A DNA stretch of 64,000 nucleotides, from assembly GCA_964655225.1 (NCBI GenBank), contig CAZZMB010000002.1, positions 26,676-90,675 of the forward strand, written 5' to 3'. Origin of the DNA: JAFMKE01 sp964655225. GTDB taxonomy: Bacteria > Bacteroidota > Bacteroidia > Chitinophagales > UBA8649. Both the position numbers and the translations under genes were made by a program. The notes beneath the pieces are model-generated. The model made no database searches. It saw only the letters and a list, made by a program, of their open reading frames with translations, and had not been told where the DNA came from. Positions 8,424 through 16,362 of the stretch are shown here, piece after piece (position 1 is the stretch's first letter; each line of letters begins with the position of its first letter).

Positions 8424-9032
8424 ATGGCTTTTGAATTACCCAAATTACCTTATGCGTACGACGCCTTAGAACCGCATATTGATGCGCGAACAATGGAAAT
8501 CCATCATTCTAAACATCATGCAGGATACACCAATAAGTTAAACGCAGCAATTGAAGGACACGAGCAAATGTCTTCACATAATATTGAACATTTATTGGAA
8601 CATCACACGGATAATAACGCTATCAGAAATAATGGTGGTGGATTTTATAATCATCGTTTATTTTGGGAAGTTATGAGTCCGAATGGTGGAGGGTTGCCTA
8701 CTGGCGAACTGGCTGCAGCGATAAATGATGCCTTTGGTTCATTTGAATCTTTTAAAGATGCTTTTTCCAAATCGGCAGCAACTCGTTTTGGCTCAGGTTG
8801 GGCATGGTTGTGTGTTCATCCAGGAGGGAAACTTGAAGTTTGCTCAACAGCAAACCAAGATAATCCATTAATGAAAGATACAGGCTGTGGGGGCTTTCCT
8901 ATTTTAGGATTGGATGTTTGGGAACATGCATATTACCTCAACTACCAAAACAGAAGACCTGATTATATCAATGCCTTCTTTAACGTAGTGGATTGGGGTA
9001 AAGTAAGTGAACTTTTCGCTTCCAATAAGTAA
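8424..9032 (+). CDS. sodA: Superoxide dismutase, Mn-type
   Basis: 202 residues, the normal length. Metal ligands are H27 (MEIHHSKHH), H77 (YNHRLFW), D164 and H168 (DVWEHAYYLNYQNRRPDY). A glutamine precedes the DNPLM element (STANQDNPLM), the arrangement of Mn-dependent enzymes, whereas Fe enzymes place Gln in helix 2. Metal use is therefore inferred as Mn, though cambialistic activity cannot be excluded. No signal peptide, so it is cytoplasmic. A TACATTTG box about 75 nt upstream may be the promoter, and a terminator follows, so the gene is monocistronic. Confidence 0.95.
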   Translation: MAFELPKLPYAYDALEPHIDARTMEIHHSKHHAGYTNKLNAAIEGHEQMSSHNIEHLLEHHTDNNAIRNNGGGFYNHRLFWEVMSPNGGGLPTGELAAAINDAFGSFESFKDAFSKSAATRFGSGWAWLCVHPGGKLEVCSTANQDNPLMKDTGCGGFPILGLDVWEHAYYLNYQNRRPDYINAFFNVVDWGKVSELFASNK

Positions 9033-9060
9033 AATAGAAGAAGATTATTCTTAATAAATT

Positions 9061-9095
9061 AGAACCCATTGCTGTAAAGTGATGGGTTTTTTTTA
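9061..9095 (+). terminator. Intrinsic terminator of sodA
   Basis: AACCCAT and ATGGGTT (9063-9088) form a 7-bp stem around a 12-nt loop, followed by eight T residues. Confidence 0.88.
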
Positions 9096-9115
9096 TCGTT
9101 AAATCTTAATGCTTT

Positions 9116-9661
9116 TTATTTGCGTTTCATATATCCAAACATGACAACATCATATATAAAATGAGCACTTATAGCTGCATAGATGCCAAGAAATTTGTAT
9201 AAATAGCCAAATGCTCCAGAAATGAAAATCAAGAATACTCCGTAAAGGAGCATGGTTTTATCTTTTATATTTAAATAGCCATGAATAAGCACAAAAATAA
9301 CAGCGGTTGGCCAGAGAAGAATGTAATGCTGCACAGCTCCCCTAAACAATAACTCTTCACCAAATCCTGCACAAAACGAATAGAAGAGAATATGGTGCCA
9401 TTGGGGATCAAGGTCATCCATGATTCCTTTCATGAGCTTATTTAGCTTTCCATTTGGAAGCACCTGAATTAATAGTAAACCAAGACCAGCACTTAGTAGG
9501 CCAATGCCTGTTCCAATTCCGATGCTTTTCCAGTTGAGGTAGGATAAACTCAATATATCCCAAAAGTCTAATTCTGAGCTGAAATGAAGCATGATATACC
9601 CAATGAGGCTGAAGCCAAAGAGGGTGAATATGCTCAGGTGAAACAAAGATTTTCTGTTCAA
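9116..9661 (-). CDS. CPBP-family intramembrane metalloprotease
   Basis: A multi-pass membrane protein carrying the CPBP (CAAX protease and bacteriocin-processing) motifs: EELLFRG (EExxxR), a histidine in LIHGYLN and a third motif HFIYDVV. Family members cleave substrates within the membrane; the target is unknown. The longest frame opens at ATG 9736 but overlaps the divergent thiL start. A minus-strand -7 box (TATCTTTG, 9691 to 9684) lies inside that extension, so I place the start at the in-frame TTG at 9661. The exact start is uncertain. Confidence 0.8.
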   Translation of the reverse strand: MNRKSLFHLSIFTLFGFSLIGYIMLHFSSELDFWDILSLSYLNWKSIGIGTGIGLLSAGLGLLLIQVLPNGKLNKLMKGIMDDLDPQWHHILFYSFCAGFGEELLFRGAVQHYILLWPTAVIFVLIHGYLNIKDKTMLLYGVFLIFISGAFGYLYKFLGIYAAISAHFIYDVVMFGYMKRK

Positions 9662-9683
9662 GGCTATTAATTTATCAGCAAAC

Positions 9684-9691
9684 CAAAGATA
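9684..9691 (-). promoter_or_regulatory. -7 box for the CPBP protease gene
   Basis: Minus-strand TATCTTTG, a match to TAnnTTTG. Its position argues that the upstream ATG at 9736 is not the translation start of the protease. It is 19 bp from the plus-strand box of thiL, giving a compact divergent promoter pair. Confidence 0.6.
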
Positions 9692-9709
9692 GTTAAATAA
9701 ACTAAAAGC

Positions 9710-9717
9710 TATCTTTG
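9710..9717 (+). promoter_or_regulatory. -7 box of thiL, four bases before the ATG
   Basis: TATCTTTG is followed by cggt and then the ATG of thiL. If transcription starts at the usual distance, the mRNA would begin at or next to the A of the ATG, meaning a leaderless transcript. Confidence 0.65.
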
Positions 9718-9721
9718 CGGT

Positions 9722-10759
9722 ATGAGTGAAAAACATACACCATTGAGTAGTTTAGGAGAGTTTGGATTAATCGATCATCTAACCAATTCTTTTGAAACTA
9801 AACAACAATCAACCATCAAAGGAATAGGAGATGATGCAGCGGTTATTAATCATGAGGGAATGTGCACAGTTTTATCAACGGACCTATTGATAGAAGGGGT
9901 TCATTTTGATTTATCCTTTATGCCTTTGAAACATTTAGGGTATAAGGCTGTGATAGTTAATCTTTCAGATATCTATGCAATGAATGCCTCACCCAGCCAA
10001 ATTACAATATCCTTAGCGATATCTAACAGGTTTTCAGTAGAAGCTTTGGATGAATTGTATGCTGGAATTAAGCATGCTTGTGACACCTATGGTGTGGATT
10101 TGGTAGGCGGCGATACCACGAGTTCTTCTACTGGCTTAAGTATTTCTGTTACTGCTGTTGGAGCAGCGAAGAAGAAGGATTTAGTCTATCGAAATGGAGC
10201 AAAAGAAGGTGATTTTATTTGTGTAAGTGGTGAATTGGGGGGTGCTTATATCGGATTGCAGCTGTTGAACAGAGAGAAAGAGGTTTTCATGGAGAACCCA
10301 AAAATGCAACCTAAATTGGATGAACACAAATATTTGGTTGGAAGACAACTTAAGCCTGAAGCACGAAAAGATGTTATCGCTTATTTGAAAGACTTTGATA
10401 TTCATCCTACAGCAATGATTGATGTGTCAGATGGTCTATCTTCTGATTTGATGCATTTGTGCAGGCAAGCTGATGTGGGTTGTCATGTCTATGAAGCTAA
10501 TGTTCCCATAAATAATGAAACCTACAATCAAGCATTAGAATTCAATATGGACCCTATTACAACTGCTTTAAGCGGCGGAGAGGATTATGAGTTATTGTTT
10601 ACGGTTTCTCCCTCAGATGAAAGTAAGCTTAATGGACAGGAAATTGATATTACCGTAATCGGAAAAATTGTAGCTAAGGAAGAAGGGCTAATGCTTCAAA
10701 CGAGAGCCAATCACCTGCATGAATTAGTTGCTCAAGGATGGAACTCTTTCCAAAAATAA
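9722..10759 (+). CDS. thiL: Thiamine-monophosphate kinase
   Basis: 345 residues. ThiL phosphorylates thiamine monophosphate to thiamine pyrophosphate using ATP, the last step of the pathway. Landmarks of the AIR-synthase/ThiL fold: GIGDDAAV (34-41), STDLLIEGVHF (53-63) with substrate- and Mg-binding acids, NLSDIYAM (80-87), GGDTTSSS, DVSDGLSSDL and the C-terminal GGEDYELLF. No TPP riboswitch precedes it, and the promoter is so close that there is no room for one. The other thi genes are not in the window. Confidence 0.96.
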   Translation: MSEKHTPLSSLGEFGLIDHLTNSFETKQQSTIKGIGDDAAVINHEGMCTVLSTDLLIEGVHFDLSFMPLKHLGYKAVIVNLSDIYAMNASPSQITISLAISNRFSVEALDELYAGIKHACDTYGVDLVGGDTTSSSTGLSISVTAVGAAKKKDLVYRNGAKEGDFICVSGELGGAYIGLQLLNREKEVFMENPKMQPKLDEHKYLVGRQLKPEARKDVIAYLKDFDIHPTAMIDVSDGLSSDLMHLCRQADVGCHVYEANVPINNETYNQALEFNMDPITTALSGGEDYELLFTVSPSDESKLNGQEIDITVIGKIVAKEEGLMLQTRANHLHELVAQGWNSFQK

Positions 10760-10827
10760 TTTAGGATTATTATTTTTAACTTCATAACTTGAAGTTCTAA
10801 TCAATAATCAACCCACAAGCTAATAAA

Positions 10828-11391
10828 ATGAAAAAGTTTTTATCAATTTTAATGATTGCTTTTATTGTGTCATTCATGACATCTTCGTGCAGCAACGAGT
10901 CTACTGATGATGTTACTGCCGAAACGGAAGTCACCGCAAATTATAATTCAGTCTATTTTGCTGAAGTTGTTCCAACTAATGAAGGTGATTTTGTCGGTTT
11001 AAAATTGGGGGATTCTAGAGAGGAGGTACAAATAAAACTACCTCAAGATGCATTTGATGATGAAACAGACAGTTACCTCTACTATTTTTGGGAACTTGAT
11101 GACAACCAATACTACCTAGACCTTTATTTTGATGAAGACAATAGATTGAACTCTATTGACGGTTATGTGTATTTCTATGATAAAGAAAACAACTATGATG
11201 AAACCGAGGCAAATGCTTTCTACACCGATATGAAAGAAAACTTTAAAGCCAAGTATGGTTCTGAGGAGGAATATGCCGATAATGATTTTACATACATATC
11301 TTGGTACCTCGATGAAATGGATGCTGAGGTGGGATTAGATGGCGGAGAAGTGTATTGGTATATTTACCACTACGAAGATTACGACATGTAA
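10828..11391 (+). CDS. Acidic lipoprotein of unknown function
   Basis: 187 residues. The N-terminus has a lipoprotein signal with lipobox TSSC (Cys near residue 21) followed by SNESTDD. The mature chain is very acidic and rich in Tyr and Asp (for example YYLDLYFDEDNRLNSIDGYV). One stretch, GLKLGDSREEVQIKLP, looks like the short turn found in BamE/SmpA-like lipoproteins, but the resemblance is weak. I cannot assign a family. Probably anchored in the outer or inner membrane. Confidence 0.75.
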   Translation: MKKFLSILMIAFIVSFMTSSCSNESTDDVTAETEVTANYNSVYFAEVVPTNEGDFVGLKLGDSREEVQIKLPQDAFDDETDSYLYYFWELDDNQYYLDLYFDEDNRLNSIDGYVYFYDKENNYDETEANAFYTDMKENFKAKYGSEEEYADNDFTYISWYLDEMDAEVGLDGGEVYWYIYHYEDYDM

Positions 11392-11408
11392 AATTCATAA
11401 TGAAATGT

Positions 11409-11439
11409 TAAAGCTCCGATTTGTCGGGGCTTTTTTTTT
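11409..11439 (+). terminator. Intrinsic terminator after the acidic lipoprotein gene
   Basis: AAGCtCCGA and TCGGgGCTT form the stem around a TTTG loop, followed by a run of nine T. Confidence 0.88.
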
Positions 11440-11460
11440 ACCTTTAGTTAAAGCTGTTTT

Positions 11461-11922
11461 ATGAAAACTTTATTTTGGTGTATTCTACTATTCTTAGCCG
11501 CTTGCGTGGGCTCAAAAAAGCAAACTTCTGTTTCGGTATACGAACCAGAAGCAATTGACATGGTTCTATTACAACGAACAGGATGCTTTGGCACTTGCCC
11601 AATTTATAAAGTAGCCATATTTGGCAATGGGATTGTTGCATACGAAGGTACGGCCTACACTGACTATGAAGGTAAATATACGGGGCAAATCGATTTGGAT
11701 GATGCCAAAAAATTGTTCAATACACTTCATTCATTGGACTGGGAAAATTATCCTGCCGAATATCCTATAGATAACCAAGATTTTCCTCAGTTTTTAATCA
11801 ATTATAAAACTACAGAAATTGATAAGCAAGTAAAAGGAAATACAGGAGCGGCAGATGATTTAATATCGCTAAGTCTAGAAATAGATAGAATAATTTCAAC
11901 GCTAAACCTGCAAAAGCAATAG
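11461..11922 (+). CDS. Lipoprotein with DUF6438-like domain
   Basis: 153 residues with a lipoprotein signal (lipobox LAAC, Cys15). The mature part opens with the motif RTGCFGTCPIYKVAIFGNG, the signature of a conserved Bacteroidota domain of unknown function (I recall it as DUF6438). The two cysteines in GCFGTC could form a disulfide. The rest (YTGQIDLDDAKKLFNTL) is helical. A TACCTTTA box in the terminator-to-gene gap may be its -7 element. Confidence 0.75.
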   Translation: MKTLFWCILLFLAACVGSKKQTSVSVYEPEAIDMVLLQRTGCFGTCPIYKVAIFGNGIVAYEGTAYTDYEGKYTGQIDLDDAKKLFNTLHSLDWENYPAEYPIDNQDFPQFLINYKTTEIDKQVKGNTGAADDLISLSLEIDRIISTLNLQKQ

Positions 11923-12028
11923 TTGTAATATTTATATAGAGTCGGTCAAAGCTTCCAAAGATTTATGTTGTGGAGATTAGTCGCGAGCGGCCATCTGCAG
12001 CTATCAGCTGCCTTATTTTGATTCTTAA
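11923..12028. other. Convergent gap with a GC-rich palindromic patch
   Basis: Between the convergent lipoprotein gene and dnaG lies a short GC-rich stretch in an AT-rich gap. It contains the perfect hairpin GCAGCT-ATC-AGCTGC (11995-12009) directly after CGCGAGCGGCC. There is no T tract on either strand, so it is not a standard intrinsic terminator. Confidence 0.5.
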
Positions 12029-13975
12029 TTACTTGGGCGTCATCACTGTATTCTTCTCCTTAGCCAGTTTGGTTTTTTCATCATCGACCTTCTTTTTCAT
12101 GAGTAAGAGCTTGGTGAAATCTTCACTGGGATCGGCAGATTTTAAACGTTTTAAAACCTCTATTTCCAATAATTTAATCCGCCAATATTTTAGGTAATAG
12201 AATTCAGTAGCAATATCTTCTTTGAAAATATCTTTCTTAGTTAGGGTATATACTTTTTTCTTTGCCCAGCCATCAGATAATTCAGTGTCGTATCTATTAT
12301 AGTTTCCAAGAATTAAGGTAATAGCCAAATTGCTTATTTCCTCGTCAATATGATTCACAAAAAAGTCACTGATGGCTACCTTTTGCTCTTGTGTTTCTAA
12401 ACTTTTTGCAATTTCAATTATTTTTAGATGCAGTTCATTGTCAAATGGAATACCGTCCAACTTACTTAGAATATAATCAGCGGTAAGTTGATTCTCGATG
12501 TATGGTTTACCTCCGTATTCTAATAAGGTACGGATAACATCTCGTTCAAATTTTTCAATACTTATTCCTGCTTCTATATAGTCTTTATCACTTTGAATCA
12601 ACTCCTCCACGAGTGCTTGATTATCTACCAATTTTTCCTCACTGCGCTGATCATCTTTGCGTTGTTTGGAAAGGATATCTTTTCTTTTCTTGTTTGACTC
12701 GTTGAGCAAGATTTGCTCATTAACACCTAAAAGGTTTGCACTTTCTTTAAGATAAATAGAACGCTTGATAGCATCAGGTATTTTGGAAATACTATCCAAG
12801 ATATCGCCCACAAGTGCCGCTTTTTTTATGGGATCATTTTTGGCGTCTTCTAGCAATAATTCCAATTTGAACAGGATAAAATCTTTCCGATTAGCTTGAA
12901 TATAGTCTTGAAATCCTGCAAGCCCTTTCTCTCTGACAAAGGAATCTGGATCCTGATTTTCAGGTAATAAGACAACTTTAACATTCAAGCCATTTTCCAA
13001 AATGATGTCAATACCCCGTAAAGCAGCTTTTATTCCTGCCGCATCCCCATCATAGAGTACCGTAATATTCTCTGTGTAGCGTTTTATCAAGCGCACCTGA
13101 TCTTTGGTTAAGGAGGTTCCACTAGAGGAAACTACATTTTCAATGCCCGCTTGATGCAGTGAAATTACATCGGTATACCCCTCTACTAAAAAACATTCGT
13201 CTTCTTTTCGAATAGTGTTTTTTGCGTAAAAGATTCCATAAAGCACTTTGCTCTTATCATAAATGTCAGTATCCGGAGTGTTGATGTATTTGGGTGCTTT
13301 TGCATTGTTTTTTAATATTCTTCCACCAAAACCGAGCACTTTACCTGAAACCCCATGTATAGGGAACATGACCCTTTCCCTAAAGAAATCTAATTTGGTG
13401 TTTTCTTTTTTTGAGCTTAAGCCTGCTTTTTGAAGCATTTCTAACTGATATCCTTTTTCTAAAGCGGCATCTGTTAAGGCAGTGTATGAAGCTAGAGCAA
13501 AACCAAGTTGAAATTTTTTAATAATACTTTCTGAAAATCCCCGCTCCTGAAAGTAGCTCAAGCCGATTGCCTTTCCATCTTCGTGCTCAAACATGTTTTG
13601 CACAAAAAAGTCTTTTGCAAATTCATTCACAACATACAGTCCTTCGCGCTTGGATTGTTGCTCAATCATTTCTGGACTTTGCTGAATATCTTCTATCTCA
13701 ATATTATACTTCTTAGCGAGGTATTTTAGTGCTTCCACGTAATTGAAGTGCTCGTGCTCCATGACAAACTTCACACTGTCACCAGCTTTACCACAGCCGA
13801 AGCATTTATAGATTTGTTTAGCAGGTGAAATAACAAAAGAAGGAGTTTTCTCATTATGAAAAGGGCAATTAGCTTTATAATTACTGCCGGCTTTTTTCAT
13901 GGAAATGAAGTCACCTAAGACATCGATGATGTCGGCTTCGTCATTAATTTTCGCTATGGTTTCTTTGCTTATCAT
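12029..13975 (-). CDS. dnaG: DNA primase
   Basis: 648 residues. DnaG makes the RNA primers for replication. The N-terminal CHC2 zinc finger is complete (C37, H40, C58, C61 in NCPFHNEKTPSF and KCFGCGKAGD). The RNA-polymerase core follows with the Toprim motifs VEGYTDVI and LYDGDAAG. The C-terminal third is the variable helicase-interaction region and ends in a charged tail. A minus-strand TACTTTTA lies 10-20 nt before the ATG, so the leader would be very short. The gene is next to but probably independent of porZ. Confidence 0.97.
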   Translation of the reverse strand: MISKETIAKINDEADIIDVLGDFISMKKAGSNYKANCPFHNEKTPSFVISPAKQIYKCFGCGKAGDSVKFVMEHEHFNYVEALKYLAKKYNIEIEDIQQSPEMIEQQSKREGLYVVNEFAKDFFVQNMFEHEDGKAIGLSYFQERGFSESIIKKFQLGFALASYTALTDAALEKGYQLEMLQKAGLSSKKENTKLDFFRERVMFPIHGVSGKVLGFGGRILKNNAKAPKYINTPDTDIYDKSKVLYGIFYAKNTIRKEDECFLVEGYTDVISLHQAGIENVVSSSGTSLTKDQVRLIKRYTENITVLYDGDAAGIKAALRGIDIILENGLNVKVVLLPENQDPDSFVREKGLAGFQDYIQANRKDFILFKLELLLEDAKNDPIKKAALVGDILDSISKIPDAIKRSIYLKESANLLGVNEQILLNESNKKRKDILSKQRKDDQRSEEKLVDNQALVEELIQSDKDYIEAGISIEKFERDVIRTLLEYGGKPYIENQLTADYILSKLDGIPFDNELHLKIIEIAKSLETQEQKVAISDFFVNHIDEEISNLAITLILGNYNRYDTELSDGWAKKKVYTLTKKDIFKEDIATEFYYLKYWRIKLLEIEVLKRLKSADPSEDFTKLLLMKKKVDDEKTKLAKEKNTVMTPK

Positions 13976-14004
13976 GGCTAAGGTAAAAGTACGTAAAATG
14001 TATC

Positions 14005-16248
14005 TTATTTTACGAAAGCAATTTTGGTAACTACTTTCTCACTGGCATCAGGATTAGCACTAAAAATATAGTAAATCCCTGTATTTGCCCGCCTTCCGTT
14101 ATAGTCATTGCCGTCCCAAATATATTTTCCTCCTAGAGCAAATCCTTCATCAATAAGGACGCCGTGTTGGTCTGTTATTTTTACAAAGGCATTCTCAACA
14201 AATCCTGTAATAGAAATGAAACCAGTATATTCTGGTCGGACAGGGTTGGGATAAGCGATGATATCATCATAATTTTCAGCACTTTCTGTAGCATCACTAA
14301 AATACGATACCATTCCTTGGTCGGTTAATATGAATACTTCTCCTGTGCCTTGATTAACAGTTATGTCATAAATGGTGTTGCTTGGAATAGGACTGTTTTC
14401 TGTATTAAAACGAAGAATCTCTGTCTTTCCATCTTCACTCAATAGCCAAACTCCCGCGCTTGTTCCTATCCATTTCCGATTTGCTCCATCAACTTCTATA
14501 GCAGTAACAGCATCCGTTTCAAAAAGATATTCAGTAAACTGATCAAAGGTATTCGTGATTCTATCAGACACCCTGCATGGCGTGCTAGGGTCTAGTATAT
14601 CTTGGGGGCAAGTAAATAAGGCTATTCCTTCATCTGTGCCAACCCAAATTTGTTGATTTTTATCTTCTGCAATACAATTGACATTATTATTGGGTAAATT
14701 CCCTTGATTACTGCTCGTGCTTAAGTTGATTTGCTGTGCTCCGGTGCTACTCATATTTTCGCCTTCTTTATATATCAGTACCCCTTGATTCCTCAGAGCA
14801 ATCCATTTTTGGTCGTAACTATCAATTAATAAATTGTTGAATTTTGAGTTATCATTTCCCAGAACAAACTCCGTCCAATTTCCATTTAATGACTTGGCCA
14901 ATAATGCTGCAGTGGTTTGAGGGTTCACTACCCAAACGCTGCCCTCACTATCTACACCCACTCCGCTTGTTTTTTGAAAAAACGTATTGCCGATAGCAGA
15001 ATCAATGGGACTATTGGTGGTATTATATATCTGAACGGAGTTAAAATCAAATTCAATTAATCCATTAAACATAGCGACATACAATTTTCCATCGAAGGAA
15101 TTAAAAGCCATGCGATTAAGGTCTCTACTTGGAGCAGATGTACCGATGCTTGAATAAATATTGTGATTGACCCATTGATTATTCTCAAACTCGTAAAACC
15201 CCCCTTCCACATTGCCATTTCCATCAAGATTTTTATTAAATCCTCCTGAACTTATTAATATTTTGTCGCCTACAGATATCGCTCGAAAACCTTCATTGGT
15301 GAATGGACTAGATGAGGTGCTGATGGATTGATTCCCTTGAAACAAGCCAAACTTATTATCCCCAAAGTATTTGTTTCCTTGATATCCAATACTATACGTA
15401 GGGTCAATTAAAAAGCCGGTATCTAAAGTATCAAGTATTCCAGATTCGTATCTAAGTACGTCAATATCATCACTTACAAAAGATAAGTAGTCGCTGCCGG
15501 TTAGATTGCTAAAAGTTCTGCCAGCTGCATTGGTTACTTCAAGCCAGTTACCGTTTTCACGCACATACAGATTATTGGCTAATGCATACAGGCGGTCATC
15601 ATACATTTCAATAGCTGTAACCCCCGGTAAGGCAGAAAAACTATGATCCCATTGACTATAATCCAGCAGATTAGCGATCTCTAAATATGCTTTTTTCATT
15701 CCCTCGGCGGTTAGGGCATATATAGTGTCCTGGCTTACAGTACAATCCAAAACAATAGTTTGATCGCCACTAGATCCTATCACATAAGTATTATCTACTT
15801 CCTCATTGATGAGGTCTAATGCTACCACACCAAAGTCTGTACTTAAGTAGGCAATGCCTTCTTTACAATAAATATTATTAACGGTTTTAGAGCCTGCTGT
15901 AAGCTTATTTTTGATGTCAGGCAGGTTGATTAAAGTATTTCCCTTTAATAGATCTATATTACTATTATCATAAGCAATAACAAAGGTATTTGAACTACGG
16001 TCATAGGATATTGCACTTACGCCATAATCGCTTAATCCTTTCGCCTTATCTAAAGTGAGGATGCTTCCATCTTCCAAATTATAGATAAGAATAGACTTAT
16101 CATTGGCCGATAAAATTTTATTATCTCCAGCTACACCAAAATTTGAATTTCTATAATTGATGTGCATACGCCAATCTCCAATGCTTTGGGAATGACCAAG
16201 CTGAGAAAGCAGAATAATAAATAATAGGCTTATAAAAAGTCCTTTCAT
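14005..16248 (-). CDS. porZ: PorZ-like two-beta-propeller protein of the type IX secretion system
   Basis: 747 residues with signal peptide (ending LGHSQ). The opening IGDWRMHINYRNSNFGVAG, the propeller text GLSDYGVSAISYD, AYDNSNIDLLKG and TDFGVVALDLINEEVDNTYVIG match what is known of PorZ, a surface component of the T9SS attachment complex that hands A-LPS to the sortase. Further propeller blades contain IWVGTDEGIALF and RKWIGTSAGVWLL. The last 80 residues (AYPNPVRPEYTGFISI to VVTKIAFVK) form a T9SS C-terminal sorting domain, so PorZ is itself a cargo. The assignment supports T9SS in this organism. Confidence 0.88.
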   Translation of the reverse strand: MKGLFISLLFIILLSQLGHSQSIGDWRMHINYRNSNFGVAGDNKILSANDKSILIYNLEDGSILTLDKAKGLSDYGVSAISYDRSSNTFVIAYDNSNIDLLKGNTLINLPDIKNKLTAGSKTVNNIYCKEGIAYLSTDFGVVALDLINEEVDNTYVIGSSGDQTIVLDCTVSQDTIYALTAEGMKKAYLEIANLLDYSQWDHSFSALPGVTAIEMYDDRLYALANNLYVRENGNWLEVTNAAGRTFSNLTGSDYLSFVSDDIDVLRYESGILDTLDTGFLIDPTYSIGYQGNKYFGDNKFGLFQGNQSISTSSSPFTNEGFRAISVGDKILISSGGFNKNLDGNGNVEGGFYEFENNQWVNHNIYSSIGTSAPSRDLNRMAFNSFDGKLYVAMFNGLIEFDFNSVQIYNTTNSPIDSAIGNTFFQKTSGVGVDSEGSVWVVNPQTTAALLAKSLNGNWTEFVLGNDNSKFNNLLIDSYDQKWIALRNQGVLIYKEGENMSSTGAQQINLSTSSNQGNLPNNNVNCIAEDKNQQIWVGTDEGIALFTCPQDILDPSTPCRVSDRITNTFDQFTEYLFETDAVTAIEVDGANRKWIGTSAGVWLLSEDGKTEILRFNTENSPIPSNTIYDITVNQGTGEVFILTDQGMVSYFSDATESAENYDDIIAYPNPVRPEYTGFISITGFVENAFVKITDQHGVLIDEGFALGGKYIWDGNDYNGRRANTGIYYIFSANPDASEKVVTKIAFVK

Positions 16249-16326
16249 GGTTTACAAAGTAAAAACAAAATCAATTTAAAAACGCAATTGAAAGGGTGAT
16301 ATTTTACATTCTACCTCTAATCTTCT

Positions 16327-16334
16327 TACTTTTG
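16327..16334 (+). promoter_or_regulatory. -7 box upstream of ileS
   Basis: TACTTTTG matches TAnnTTTG, 28 nt before the ATG at 16363. There is no T-box leader. Confidence 0.55.
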
Positions 16335-16362
16335 AGGCACTAATTCAAAATACAAGCATCTC

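Noticed and set aside
9692..9721. TPP riboswitch before thiL
   Set aside because: The promoter lies four bases before the ATG, leaving no leader.
11970..12197. 75-codon plus-strand frame overlapping the dnaG end
   Set aside because: It overlaps the 3' end of dnaG antisense and has no recognisable protein features.
16249..16362. T-box or tRNA-sensing leader before ileS
   Set aside because: The leader from the -7 box is under 30 nt, too short, and no T-box sequence is visible.
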